Shown here: piece by piece, positions 54,785-62,549 of the stretch
Numbering within the stretch: the first letter of the stretch is position 1
Layout of the letters: each line of letters starts with the position of its first letter
Assembly (NCBI RefSeq): GCF_014873915.1
Contig: NZ_JADBEJ010000001.1
Location: 1,736,001 to 1,800,000 of the forward strand
Direction: 5' to 3'
Length of the DNA stretch: 64,000 bases
Source of the DNA: Amycolatopsis roodepoortensis
GTDB taxonomy: Bacteria > Actinomycetota > Actinomycetes > Mycobacteriales > Pseudonocardiaceae
Notes under the pieces: model-generated
Seen by the model: the letters and a program-made list of their open reading frames with translations, nothing else
Told to the model about the DNA's origin: nothing
The model's database searches: none
Translations under genes and position numbers: made by a program

Positions 54785-54959
54785 AAGTGCCACTCGGAAA
54801 GAGTTCGACGACGAGGGTGAGGGCAGGCGCGCGTCTCTTTTCGGCCGAAGGCCTCGGATTTGTGGAGGTGGGCCGCCGGCCTGGCCGGGTGAGTGATCAG
54901 CGGATGCCGCGGCCCGGCTGCGGAAATCCGAAAACGCGCCTGGAGAGGCACAGCTTAGA

Positions 54960-55586
54960 ATGACGATCATGAGCGAGGCACCGGTCACGGGAGGTCCGTA
55001 CCGTCAACCGATCGTCTCGGCGGCGATCGAGTTGACCGTGCGTTCCGGCTGGTCCTCGGTGACGATGAGCAAACTCGCGGAGATCGTCGGCGTCAGCCGT
55101 CAGACCGTGTACAACGAACTCGGTTCGAAGAGCCGGCTGGCCGAAGCGATGATCTCGCACGAACTCGCCCGGTTCCTCTCCGTGGTCCGGGAAGCCTTCG
55201 AACGGCACCCCGAAGACCTCGTCGAGGCTATCCACGACGCCGTCCGCGGCGTCCTCGAACTCGCCGACGACAACCTCCTGCTGCGCGCCATCGTCTCGGC
55301 GACGCACGGCGCCGACACCGAATTGCTGCCGCTGCTGACGTCGCGGGCAGGGAGCCTGCTGAGCGAAGCGACGGTCATGCTGCGCGGTCGTGTCCGCGCC
55401 TACGGCCCGCCGCTGGACGCTTCACAGCTGGATGTGGCGATCGACGTCGTGGTGCGGACCGTGCTGAGCCACATCATGCAACCGTCGGACACCCCGGCGC
55501 GCACGGCCGATGCGCTGGCATGGATGGCTTCGCGTGTGCTGGGCGCGACGACGGCTCGGTCGCTGCGGCATCCTTCGCAGGATTAG
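54960..55586 (+). CDS. TetR-family regulator of the alkane operon
   Basis: Regulator of 208 aa with an N-terminal helix-turn-helix (SSVTMSKLAEIVGVSRQTVYNELGSK) and a helical ligand domain. Actinobacterial alkB operons usually end with a TetR gene that represses them until fatty acid or alkane products bind. A 175-nt spacer with nothing recognisable separates it from the reductase. ATG 54960 or 54969 may be used. Confidence 0.87.
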   Translation: MTIMSEAPVTGGPYRQPIVSAAIELTVRSGWSSVTMSKLAEIVGVSRQTVYNELGSKSRLAEAMISHELARFLSVVREAFERHPEDLVEAIHDAVRGVLELADDNLLLRAIVSATHGADTELLPLLTSRAGSLLSEATVMLRGRVRAYGPPLDASQLDVAIDVVVRTVLSHIMQPSDTPARTADALAWMASRVLGATTARSLRHPSQD

Positions 55587-55636
55587 GGCGCTGCCACTCG
55601 CGGAAAACTGTCGGACCCGTGTGCGAAGCTCCACCG

Positions 55637-55939
55637 ATGATCGTCGTGTTCGATGCCGAGCTCTGGGTCTGGGACGCCCGCCGCGGGGAGACCTGGACCT
55701 TCGTCAGCCTGCCCCAGGACGTCTCCGAGGAGATCCGCGAGATCACCGACGGACCGCGCCGGGGGTTCGGCGCGGTCCGGGTCCAGGCCGGTATCGGTGG
55801 CAGTGAATGGAAGACGTCGATCTTCCCGGACGCCAAACGAGGCGCGTACGTGCTGCCGGTGAAGAAAGCCGTTCGTAAAGCCGAGGGGATCGAGGAGGGT
55901 GATGTGGCGAAGGTGACCGTCGAGCTGATCGACCTCTGA
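55637..55939 (+). CDS. DUF1905 domain protein
   Basis: Small protein of 100 aa with the DUF1905 pattern: FDAELWVWDARRGETWTFVSLP, a basic middle and KTSIFPDAKRGAYVLPVKKAVRKAE. The family forms a small beta barrel and is of unknown function. Its stop lies 3 nt from the stop of the convergent ArsR gene, and a 6-bp hairpin (55934-55948) spans both stops. Confidence 0.85.
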   Translation: MIVVFDAELWVWDARRGETWTFVSLPQDVSEEIREITDGPRRGFGAVRVQAGIGGSEWKTSIFPDAKRGAYVLPVKKAVRKAEGIEEGDVAKVTVELIDL

Positions 55940-55942
55940 CCG

Positions 55943-56923
55943 TCAGAGCAGGCGTTCGCCGAGCGGTGTCGTGAGATAGAGAACGCTGCGGCCGGACCGT
56001 TGCCGTGCGACCAGGCCGCTGTCCCGCAGGACCTTGAGGTGCTGGGAAACGGCGCTCGGTGTCACGCCGAGAGCCCGGGCCAGATCGGTCGTGGTCGCGG
56101 GGGACGACAGCGCGGAGAGAAGGTCGGCCCGCGTCCGGCCCAACAGCCGGACCGTGGCGGAACCGGGCGGCCGGGTCCCGGCGGCCCAAAGGGCGCCGGT
56201 TCCCCGCGCCGGATAGCGGATCGTGGTCTGGGTCGAGGTGTTCTCCTTGACCAGGACATACGGCGACCCGAGGACGACCGGAATCAGCACGAGACCGCCC
56301 GGCCCGCGCGCGACGACACGATGCTGATCGCGCCACCGCTCGCCGGCCAGGATCACCCGGTCGTCGTGCCAGCGCAGATCCGGATGCAGGTCCGCGAACA
56401 ACCGCTCGGCACCGCCCGCGGTCAGCGCACGGGCGTGGTAACCGACGTCGGCGTCGAGTACCGCTCGGATCCGCGGCCAATGCGGCGCGACAAGACGGTC
56501 ATGGGCGGCGCGTAGTTCCTCGGCGACCTCCGGCAGGACGGACGCGGGGTCGTCGGCGAGGGCCGCGACGGCACCCGGAAGGTTCGCGCCGAAGACCCGG
56601 CCGAGGCTCGCCCTCACCCGGTCTACCGGGGTTCGCCGCAGCGCGTCGAGGTCGTTGTCGAGGGAATCCCCCGAGTCTCGCGGGGCGGGGACGAGGAACT
56701 CCGGCCAGCCGAGCCTGCCGGTCACGAGCAACGGCCACGTCCGCGAAAGGTCGAGTGGCTCGCGATCGAGTTCTTCGCGCGCCCACCGAAGCCAGGGCAG
56801 GTTGACCGCGTTCCGGTCGATCCCGGCGAGCTGCTGCACGCCGGCCACGGTCTCGGACAGCGGCGAGATCGCGAACCGGGTCGCGGCCAGTTCGGCGACA
56901 CCGACTTCGATGGTCATCGGCAT
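55943..56923 (-). CDS. ArsR-like winged-helix regulator with DUF5937 domain
   Basis: Protein of 326 aa with an unassigned N-terminal DUF5937-type region and a C-terminal HTH (SSPATTTDLARALGVTPSAVSQHLKVLRDSGLV) of the ArsR type. ATG 56923 (MPMTIEVG) is used; ATG 56917 is possible, and longer upstream frames overlap the divergent transporter. No metal-binding cysteines are apparent. It is divergent from an MFS gene 66 nt away and probably controls it. Confidence 0.85.
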   Translation of the reverse strand: MPMTIEVGVAELAATRFAISPLSETVAGVQQLAGIDRNAVNLPWLRWAREELDREPLDLSRTWPLLVTGRLGWPEFLVPAPRDSGDSLDNDLDALRRTPVDRVRASLGRVFGANLPGAVAALADDPASVLPEVAEELRAAHDRLVAPHWPRIRAVLDADVGYHARALTAGGAERLFADLHPDLRWHDDRVILAGERWRDQHRVVARGPGGLVLIPVVLGSPYVLVKENTSTQTTIRYPARGTGALWAAGTRPPGSATVRLLGRTRADLLSALSSPATTTDLARALGVTPSAVSQHLKVLRDSGLVARQRSGRSVLYLTTPLGERLL

Positions 56924-56989
56924 CGCCCGAGTATGTAGGCGGGAGCTAAATGGTGTATCTGGAACACCGGACCCGGCCACGATCCGATC

Positions 56990-58180
56990 ATGCGCAACCT
57001 GCCCCGCGCCTACCGACGACTGTGGTGGGCCACCGGAATCGACAGCCTCGGGAACGGCGTCTTCACGGCGGCACTGCCGTTGCTGGCGGTGACGGTGAGC
57101 CGCGACGCGCGGGATGTCGCCCTGGTCTCCGCCGCGACGTACCTGCCGTGGCTTCTGCTGTCCCTCACCGCCGGTTCCGTCGTCGACAGGGTCGACCGGA
57201 CCACCCTCATGTGGCGAACGCAGACGCTCCAAGCCCTGATCGTCGGCGTGCTCACCGCGCTCGTCGCGGCCGAGGCCGTCACCGTGCCGGTGCTCGTCGT
57301 ACTCGCGTTCGCGCTGGGATCATGCGATGTCTTCTACGACAACGCGGCGCAGACGACACTCCCGGACTTCGTCCCGGAAAGCCTGCTGCACCAAGCGAAT
57401 GGCAGCCAGCAGGTGGCGCTGGTCGTCGGCAGGCAGTTCGTGGGCCCGCCCCTGGGGAGCCTGCTCTTCGCGCTCGCTTGGACGCTCCCGTTCGCCATCG
57501 ACGCCGCGTCCTTCGTCCTCGCCGCCTTACTTCTGGCCGGGCTGCCCAAGCGACGACCTGCGCCCTCGGAACGAGTGAAGGTTCTCGACGGACTTCGCTG
57601 GCTGAGCAAACACCGCTTGCTCCGCACTCTTGCTCTGCTGCTGGGCGTCAACACGTTCTGCGGTCAGTTCGGGAACGCGACTCTCGTCCTGTTCGTGACC
57701 GACGTGCTGCATCTCGGCGCGGGAGTGTTCGGTCTGCTGCTCGCCGGTGCGGCGTTCGGCGGCATCGTGGGCGGACTTGTGATCGCGCGCCTGGCCGCCC
57801 GGCTCGGCGACCTCCGGGCGCTCCTCGTCTCGCTCGCCGTGAACGCCGCCATCTTCGTCGGAATGGGGTTCAGCCCGAACGTCTTCGTGCTCGGCGGGCT
57901 CCTGGCGGTGAGCGGTTTCGTGACGACGATCTGGAACGTCGTCACGGTCAGCGTCCGGCAGCGAGACGTCCCCGCGTCGCTGCTCGGCCGCGTCAACAGC
58001 GTCTACCGGCTGCTCGGCTGGGGACTGATGCCGCTCGGCGCGTTGACCGGGGGACTGCTCGCGCACAGGTTCGGGCTTCGCGTCCCGTATCCGGTCGCGG
58101 GTGTCGTGCGTGGCCTCGCGCTCTTGGCCGCGCTTCCCGTGCTGATTCCGGCGATGCGAGACCGGCCTACTCCTCGGTGA
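56990..58180 (+). CDS. MFS transporter (DHA3-like efflux)
   Basis: Membrane protein of 396 aa with about 12 helices. The pattern RRLWWATGIDSLGNGVFTAALPLLAV and later ASLLGRVNSVYRLLGWGLMPLGALTGG fits the macrolide-efflux-like MFS group. It is divergent from the ArsR/DUF5937 regulator, a common repressor-pump arrangement. The substrate is unknown. Its 3' end overlaps a small convergent gene. Confidence 0.86.
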   Translation: MRNLPRAYRRLWWATGIDSLGNGVFTAALPLLAVTVSRDARDVALVSAATYLPWLLLSLTAGSVVDRVDRTTLMWRTQTLQALIVGVLTALVAAEAVTVPVLVVLAFALGSCDVFYDNAAQTTLPDFVPESLLHQANGSQQVALVVGRQFVGPPLGSLLFALAWTLPFAIDAASFVLAALLLAGLPKRRPAPSERVKVLDGLRWLSKHRLLRTLALLLGVNTFCGQFGNATLVLFVTDVLHLGAGVFGLLLAGAAFGGIVGGLVIARLAARLGDLRALLVSLAVNAAIFVGMGFSPNVFVLGGLLAVSGFVTTIWNVVTVSVRQRDVPASLLGRVNSVYRLLGWGLMPLGALTGGLLAHRFGLRVPYPVAGVVRGLALLAALPVLIPAMRDRPTPR

Positions 58181-58388
58181 GTTCGGCCAGTTGCTCCGCG
58201 GCGTCCCGGTTGCCACGTTCCGCCAGCCGACGCAGTTCGTCCAGCGCGCCGAGTTCGGTCGCCGTTTCGATCAGCTGGTCCGCCGCGTCGCTGCTGCCGG
58301 CGTCGGCCAGTCGCCGCAGTTCGTCCAGGTCGCCACGTTCCCCGGCGTCCTGGATCCGCTCGTCGATGGCGTCCTGCTCCTCGCCCAT
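58167..58388 (-). CDS. Small helical-repeat protein
   Basis: Acidic protein of 73 aa, nearly all helix, with an internal repeat of about 25 residues: DLDELRRLADAGSSDAADQL, then ALDELRRLAERGNRDAAEQL. The spacing suggests ankyrin- or Sel1-like helical pairs. The final residues overlap the MFS stop by 14 nt. The function is unknown. Confidence 0.68.
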   Translation of the reverse strand: MGEEQDAIDERIQDAGERGDLDELRRLADAGSSDAADQLIETATELGALDELRRLAERGNRDAAEQLAELTEE

Positions 58389-58417
58389 GTCACCAGGTTA
58401 CGGGCAGCTCGCGGCTT

Positions 58418-60448
58418 TCATTCCCGGCCGGTCTTCGCCAGCTTCGACGGCCACCAGATCTTCCGCCCGACGTCCACCGCCAGAGCCGGTACCAGCAGCG
58501 AGCGCACCAGGAGCGTATCGAGAAGGACGCCGAACGCGACGATGAACGCCAGCTGCGCCAGGAAGAGGATCGGCAGGACGGCCAGTGCGGCGAAGGTCGC
58601 GGCGAGCACGACTCCCGCGGACGTGATCACGCCGCCGGTGACGCGGAGGCCGCGCAGCGTCCCGTCCCGCGTGCCGATCCTGCCCGCCTCTTCGCGGACC
58701 CTGGTCATCAGGAAGATGTTGTAGTCGATCCCCAGTGCGACAAGGAATACGAAGCCGAACAGCGGGACGACCGGATCGGCGCCGGGGAAGTCGAAGACGT
58801 GGTTGAACACCAGCGCCGAGACGCCCATCGTCGCGGCGAAGGACAGCACCACGGTGCCGATCAGCAGTAGCGGCGCGAGCAGTGACCGCAGCAGGAGGGC
58901 GAGCACGAGGAAGATCACGACCAGGACGATCGGGATGATCAGCAACCGGTCGTGCTCGGAGGTCTCCCTGGTGTCGAGCAGCGTGGCGGTGGGGCCGCCG
59001 ACCTTGGTGCCGTCGACGGTGTGCACGGCTTCGCGGATCCGCTGAACCGTCGCGACCGCCGCGTCGGAGTCCGGGGGATCCACGAGGACCGCGTCGATCT
59101 TCGCGAGCCCGCCCGCTTCGCCAGTTTGGCGGACGTCCGAAACGCCGGGGACACGGGCAAGCGCGGTGACCGCCGGGGCCTGGCCGGCGGGGGTGATGAT
59201 CACCGTGGGCGAACCGGAGCCGCCGGGGAAGTAGCGCGAGAGGACTTCCTGCCCCGCGACGGAATCGACCGGGGTGAGGAAGACGTCGGACTGCGCGGTG
59301 CCGGAGGCCTTGAGCTGGGGGAGGAACGCGCCGCCCGCGAGCAGGACGACCGTGGTGACGATCCAGATCGTGCGCGGTGCGCGGGCGACCCAGCCCGACA
59401 CGCGACTCCAGAGTCCTCCGTTCTCCTCGCGCGGCGGAGACACCACTGGGCGGAACGGCCAGAAGGCGTTGCGGCCGCACAAGGCCAGGACCGCGGGAAG
59501 GAACGTGATGGTCGTGAGGAACGCGGCGCCGATGCCGATGGCGGCGACCGGGCCGAGTCCCTTGTTCGAGTTCAGATCGCTGAACAGCAGGCAGAGCACG
59601 CCGAGGATCACGGTCCCGGCCGACGCCGCGATCGGTTCGATGGTCGAGCGCCAGGCCGTGCGGAGCGCGGAGCGCGCGTCGTCGGTCGTCCGGAGTTCCT
59701 CGCGATACCGCGAGACCATCAGGAGCGCGTAGTCGGTGGCGGCGCCGAAGACGAGGATGAACAGGATGCCCTGGCTCTGCCCGTTCAGCGCCAGCACGTC
59801 GTGATCCGCGAGCAGGTACACCGCGAGACTCGCCGTTCCCAGCGCGAACACCGCCGACAGCAGGACGAGCAGGGGAAGCAACGGGCTTCGGTAGACGACG
59901 ATCAGGATGACCGCGACCACCGCGCCCGCGACCAGGAGCAGCAGGCCGTCGATCCCGCCGAACGCCTCCTTCAGGTCGGCGACCTGTGCGGCCGGGCCGG
60001 TCACGAGCACCTTCAACCCGTCCGGGGTGTCACGGGCGAGCGCTTCCCGCAGCGCCTCGACGCCGTCCCCAGGGTCACCCGTGGCGTCCAGGAGCACGAC
60101 GACCTGGGCGCCCGCGTCGCTCTGCGGGGCGGGGAAGAGCCGGGCGTTCGACGTCCGGTCGGCGAGGAACCGCTTGTCGCCCTCGGTCAGGCCGGAGGCC
60201 CGTTCGGCGACCACGATCGCCGGGATGACGGCGGCGCTGGAGAACTGTTTCTGGAGCTCGCCGACCTCGGTCGCCTCGGCGGACGCCGGCAGGAAGCTGC
60301 TGCTGTCGTTCTCGGTGACCTGGCTCAGCTTGCCCGCGTACGGGCCGCTGAATCCGCCGAAGATCAGCCACGCGACCGCGATCAGGGCGGGGAGCAGCCA
60401 CCGCAGACGTGACCGCGTGCGGGCGGGGCGTTCGACTTCCGAGATCAT
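58418..60448 (-). CDS. MMPL/RND-family transporter
   Basis: Large membrane protein of 676 aa with two MMPL halves, each with a big extracellular loop and a cluster of helices (VILIVVYRSPLLPLLVLLSAV; LLIIPIVLVVIFLVLALLLRS). The proton-relay region GIDYNIFLMTRVREEA is present. Such pumps export lipids, pigments or drugs. It is divergent from a MarR regulator 106 nt away with an inverted repeat between them, implying MarR control. Confidence 0.92.
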   Translation of the reverse strand: MISEVERPARTRSRLRWLLPALIAVAWLIFGGFSGPYAGKLSQVTENDSSSFLPASAEATEVGELQKQFSSAAVIPAIVVAERASGLTEGDKRFLADRTSNARLFPAPQSDAGAQVVVLLDATGDPGDGVEALREALARDTPDGLKVLVTGPAAQVADLKEAFGGIDGLLLLVAGAVVAVILIVVYRSPLLPLLVLLSAVFALGTASLAVYLLADHDVLALNGQSQGILFILVFGAATDYALLMVSRYREELRTTDDARSALRTAWRSTIEPIAASAGTVILGVLCLLFSDLNSNKGLGPVAAIGIGAAFLTTITFLPAVLALCGRNAFWPFRPVVSPPREENGGLWSRVSGWVARAPRTIWIVTTVVLLAGGAFLPQLKASGTAQSDVFLTPVDSVAGQEVLSRYFPGGSGSPTVIITPAGQAPAVTALARVPGVSDVRQTGEAGGLAKIDAVLVDPPDSDAAVATVQRIREAVHTVDGTKVGGPTATLLDTRETSEHDRLLIIPIVLVVIFLVLALLLRSLLAPLLLIGTVVLSFAATMGVSALVFNHVFDFPGADPVVPLFGFVFLVALGIDYNIFLMTRVREEAGRIGTRDGTLRGLRVTGGVITSAGVVLAATFAALAVLPILFLAQLAFIVAFGVLLDTLLVRSLLVPALAVDVGRKIWWPSKLAKTGRE

Positions 60449-60487
60449 GGACGGATGGCTCCCGTGGCAGTGCTACTTCGACGAGTG

Positions 60488-60510
60488 AATAGTTCGACCA
60501 TCGAAATAGT
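60488..60510. promoter_or_regulatory. MarR-type operator between the MMPL and marR genes
   Basis: TTCGA-cca-TCGAA (60493-60505) is a perfect core, with flanks extending the inverted repeat to about 8 of 10 matches per arm. It lies in the divergent promoter, 40 nt from the MMPL start and 45 nt from marR. Confidence 0.6.
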
Positions 60511-60554
60511 AGAGTGGTGGCCCGGACGGGGCAGCGTGAGGGGAGGTTTCGGAC

Positions 60555-61028
60555 ATGCCTGAGGACACGGAGCCCGTCACGGACGACTTGCTCGTTCTCC
60601 TCCTGCGGCAGCTGACGGTCGAGTCGGACCGGTTCGCGGAGATGTTCGGCGAGGCGCACGGCCTGCACCGGACCGACCTCAACGCGCTCGCGGTGATCAT
60701 GGACGCCGCCCGCATGGGGGACCCGATGAGCCCGAGCAGGCTCGCGAGCGCTCTGCACCTGAGCGCGTCGGCGACGACGGCGGTGCTGGACCGGTTGGAG
60801 CGGGCGGGGCACCTCTTCCGGGACCGGAGCGCGACCGACCGCCGCAAGGTCGAACTGCGGATGCACGAGAAGGCGCGGGAGATCGGCTCCGAGTTCTTCC
60901 AGCCGCTCGGACGGCGCTACGCCGAAGCGTGGCGAGACATGGGCGAGGACGAGCGGCGGACGGTCGCCCGGTTCCTCCGGAGCAGTATCGCCGCGACCGT
61001 CGAAGTGCGCGGTCGCCTGGCACCGTGA
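60555..61028 (+). CDS. MarR-family regulator
   Basis: Winged-helix regulator of 157 aa (FAEMFGEAHGLHRTDLNALAVI; SPSRLASALHLSASATTAVLDRLERAGHLFRDRSATDRRKVEL). It is divergent from the MMPL pump and 12 nt upstream of an SDR/DUF2867 gene, so it probably controls both and its own expression through the site at 60488-60510. Confidence 0.9.
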   Translation: MPEDTEPVTDDLLVLLLRQLTVESDRFAEMFGEAHGLHRTDLNALAVIMDAARMGDPMSPSRLASALHLSASATTAVLDRLERAGHLFRDRSATDRRKVELRMHEKAREIGSEFFQPLGRRYAEAWRDMGEDERRTVARFLRSSIAATVEVRGRLAP

Positions 61029-61040
61029 ACACTCGGGGAC

Positions 61041-62501
61041 ATGCGATGTGTGGTGCTGGGAGCGACGGGTTATGTCGGCGGACGGCTGGTACCCCAATTG
61101 CTGGACGCGGGTCACGAGGTGCGCGTGGTGGCGCGCTCGCCGGAGAAGGTCGCCGAGGAGCCGTGGCGTGACCGTGTCGAGGTCGAACGCGGCGACGTCA
61201 CCGATCCGGCCTCCATCGAGACGGCACTGAGCGACTGCGAGGTCGTCTACTACCTCGTACATTCGTTGGCCCGCAAGGACTTCGTCGACGTCGACCGCGA
61301 AGGGGCGCGCACGGTCGCCGAGGCGGCCAAGGCGGCGGGCGCGCGGCGGCTGGTGTACCTGGGCGGCATCGTGCCGGACGACGAGGAGTTGTCGCCGCAC
61401 CTGGCGTCGCGTGCCGAAGTGGGCCGGGTCCTGCTGGATTCCGGAGTGCCCGCCGTCGTCCTGCAGGCCGCGGTGATCATCGGTTCGGGTTCGGCGAGCT
61501 TCGAGATGCTGCGTTACCTCACCGAGCGGCTCCCGGCGATGGTGACCCCGCGCTGGGTGCGCAACCGTATCCAGCCGATCGCGATCCGGGACGTGCTGCA
61601 CTATCTCGTGCACGCGGCCGATCTCCCGGCCGAGGTGAACGGCGCCTTCGACATCGGCGGGCCGGACGTGCTGACCTATTTGGACATGATGCGCCGGTAC
61701 GCCGTCGTCGCCGGTCTGCCGAGGCGAGCCGTCGTACCGGTCCCGGTGCTCACACCGTGGCTGTCCGCGCAATGGGTCAACCTGGTCACTCCCGTGCCGA
61801 AGTCGATCGCCGTACCGTTGATCGAATCGCTGGTGCACGAGGTGGTCTGTCATGACCACTCGATCGCCGAGCACATCCCCGACCCCGAGGACGGGCTGAC
61901 GCACTACGAGCACGCCGTCGAATTGGCGCTGACCCGGATCCGCAACGCCGACGTGCCGACCCGCTGGTCGGACGCGTCGAGCGCCGCGGCGCCTTCGGAC
62001 CCGCTGCCGAGTGATCCGGAGTGGGCGGGCGGGACGGTGTACGAGGACGATCGGGCACAGCGGACGGACGCCTCGCCGGAGGCGTTGTGGGACGTCATCG
62101 AGTCCATCGGCGGAGAGCACGGGTGGTACTCGTTCCCACTGGCCTGGTCGGTCCGCGGCTGGGCCGACCGGCTCGTCGGCGGCGTCGGGTTGCGACGCGG
62201 ACGGCGGGATCCGCGGCGGCTGCACCTCGGCGAGGCGCTGGACTGGTGGCGCGTCGAATACCTCGACCGGCCGCGCCTGCTGCGGTTGCGGGCGGAGATG
62301 AAGCTGCCGGGGCGCGCCTGGCTCGAACTCGGCGTCGAGTCCGATGAGGACGGTCGGACCGTGTACCGGCAGCGGGCGGTGTTCGAGCCGCACGGACTGG
62401 CCGGGCACGCGTACTGGAAGGGGATCGCGCCGTTCCACGGCGTCGTCTTCGGCGGCATGGTCCGCAACATCACCGGTGCGGCGCAAGGAGAAGCCTCGTG
62501 A
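61041..62501 (+). CDS. NAD(P)-binding SDR fused to DUF2867
   Basis: Protein of 486 aa. The N-terminal extended-SDR-like Rossmann domain (CVVLGATGYVGGRLVPQLLDAG, about 3-25; a YYLVHS segment) is followed from about residue 330 by a DUF2867 domain (SPEALWDVIESIGGEHGWYSF). The same two-domain protein is widespread in actinobacteria without known substrate. It is co-transcribed with marR. The stop codon lies inside a 46-nt palindrome. Confidence 0.88.
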   Translation: MRCVVLGATGYVGGRLVPQLLDAGHEVRVVARSPEKVAEEPWRDRVEVERGDVTDPASIETALSDCEVVYYLVHSLARKDFVDVDREGARTVAEAAKAAGARRLVYLGGIVPDDEELSPHLASRAEVGRVLLDSGVPAVVLQAAVIIGSGSASFEMLRYLTERLPAMVTPRWVRNRIQPIAIRDVLHYLVHAADLPAEVNGAFDIGGPDVLTYLDMMRRYAVVAGLPRRAVVPVPVLTPWLSAQWVNLVTPVPKSIAVPLIESLVHEVVCHDHSIAEHIPDPEDGLTHYEHAVELALTRIRNADVPTRWSDASSAAAPSDPLPSDPEWAGGTVYEDDRAQRTDASPEALWDVIESIGGEHGWYSFPLAWSVRGWADRLVGGVGLRRGRRDPRRLHLGEALDWWRVEYLDRPRLLRLRAEMKLPGRAWLELGVESDEDGRTVYRQRAVFEPHGLAGHAYWKGIAPFHGVVFGGMVRNITGAAQGEAS

Positions 62502-62540
62502 GTGGCAAGGACGGTTAGAACCGTCCTTGCCACTCACGAG
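62495..62540. repeat. 46-nt perfect palindrome (CTCGTGAGTGG family), copy 2
   Basis: Two perfect 22-nt arms beginning CTCGTGAGTGGCAAGGACGG with a 2-nt centre. The SDR stop TGA is part of the left arm, and the convergent GH6 stop is 10 nt away. It differs from the copy at 29014 by one base pair, changed in both arms, and in the two central bases. Confidence 0.88.
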
Positions 62541-62549
62541 ACCCACCAC

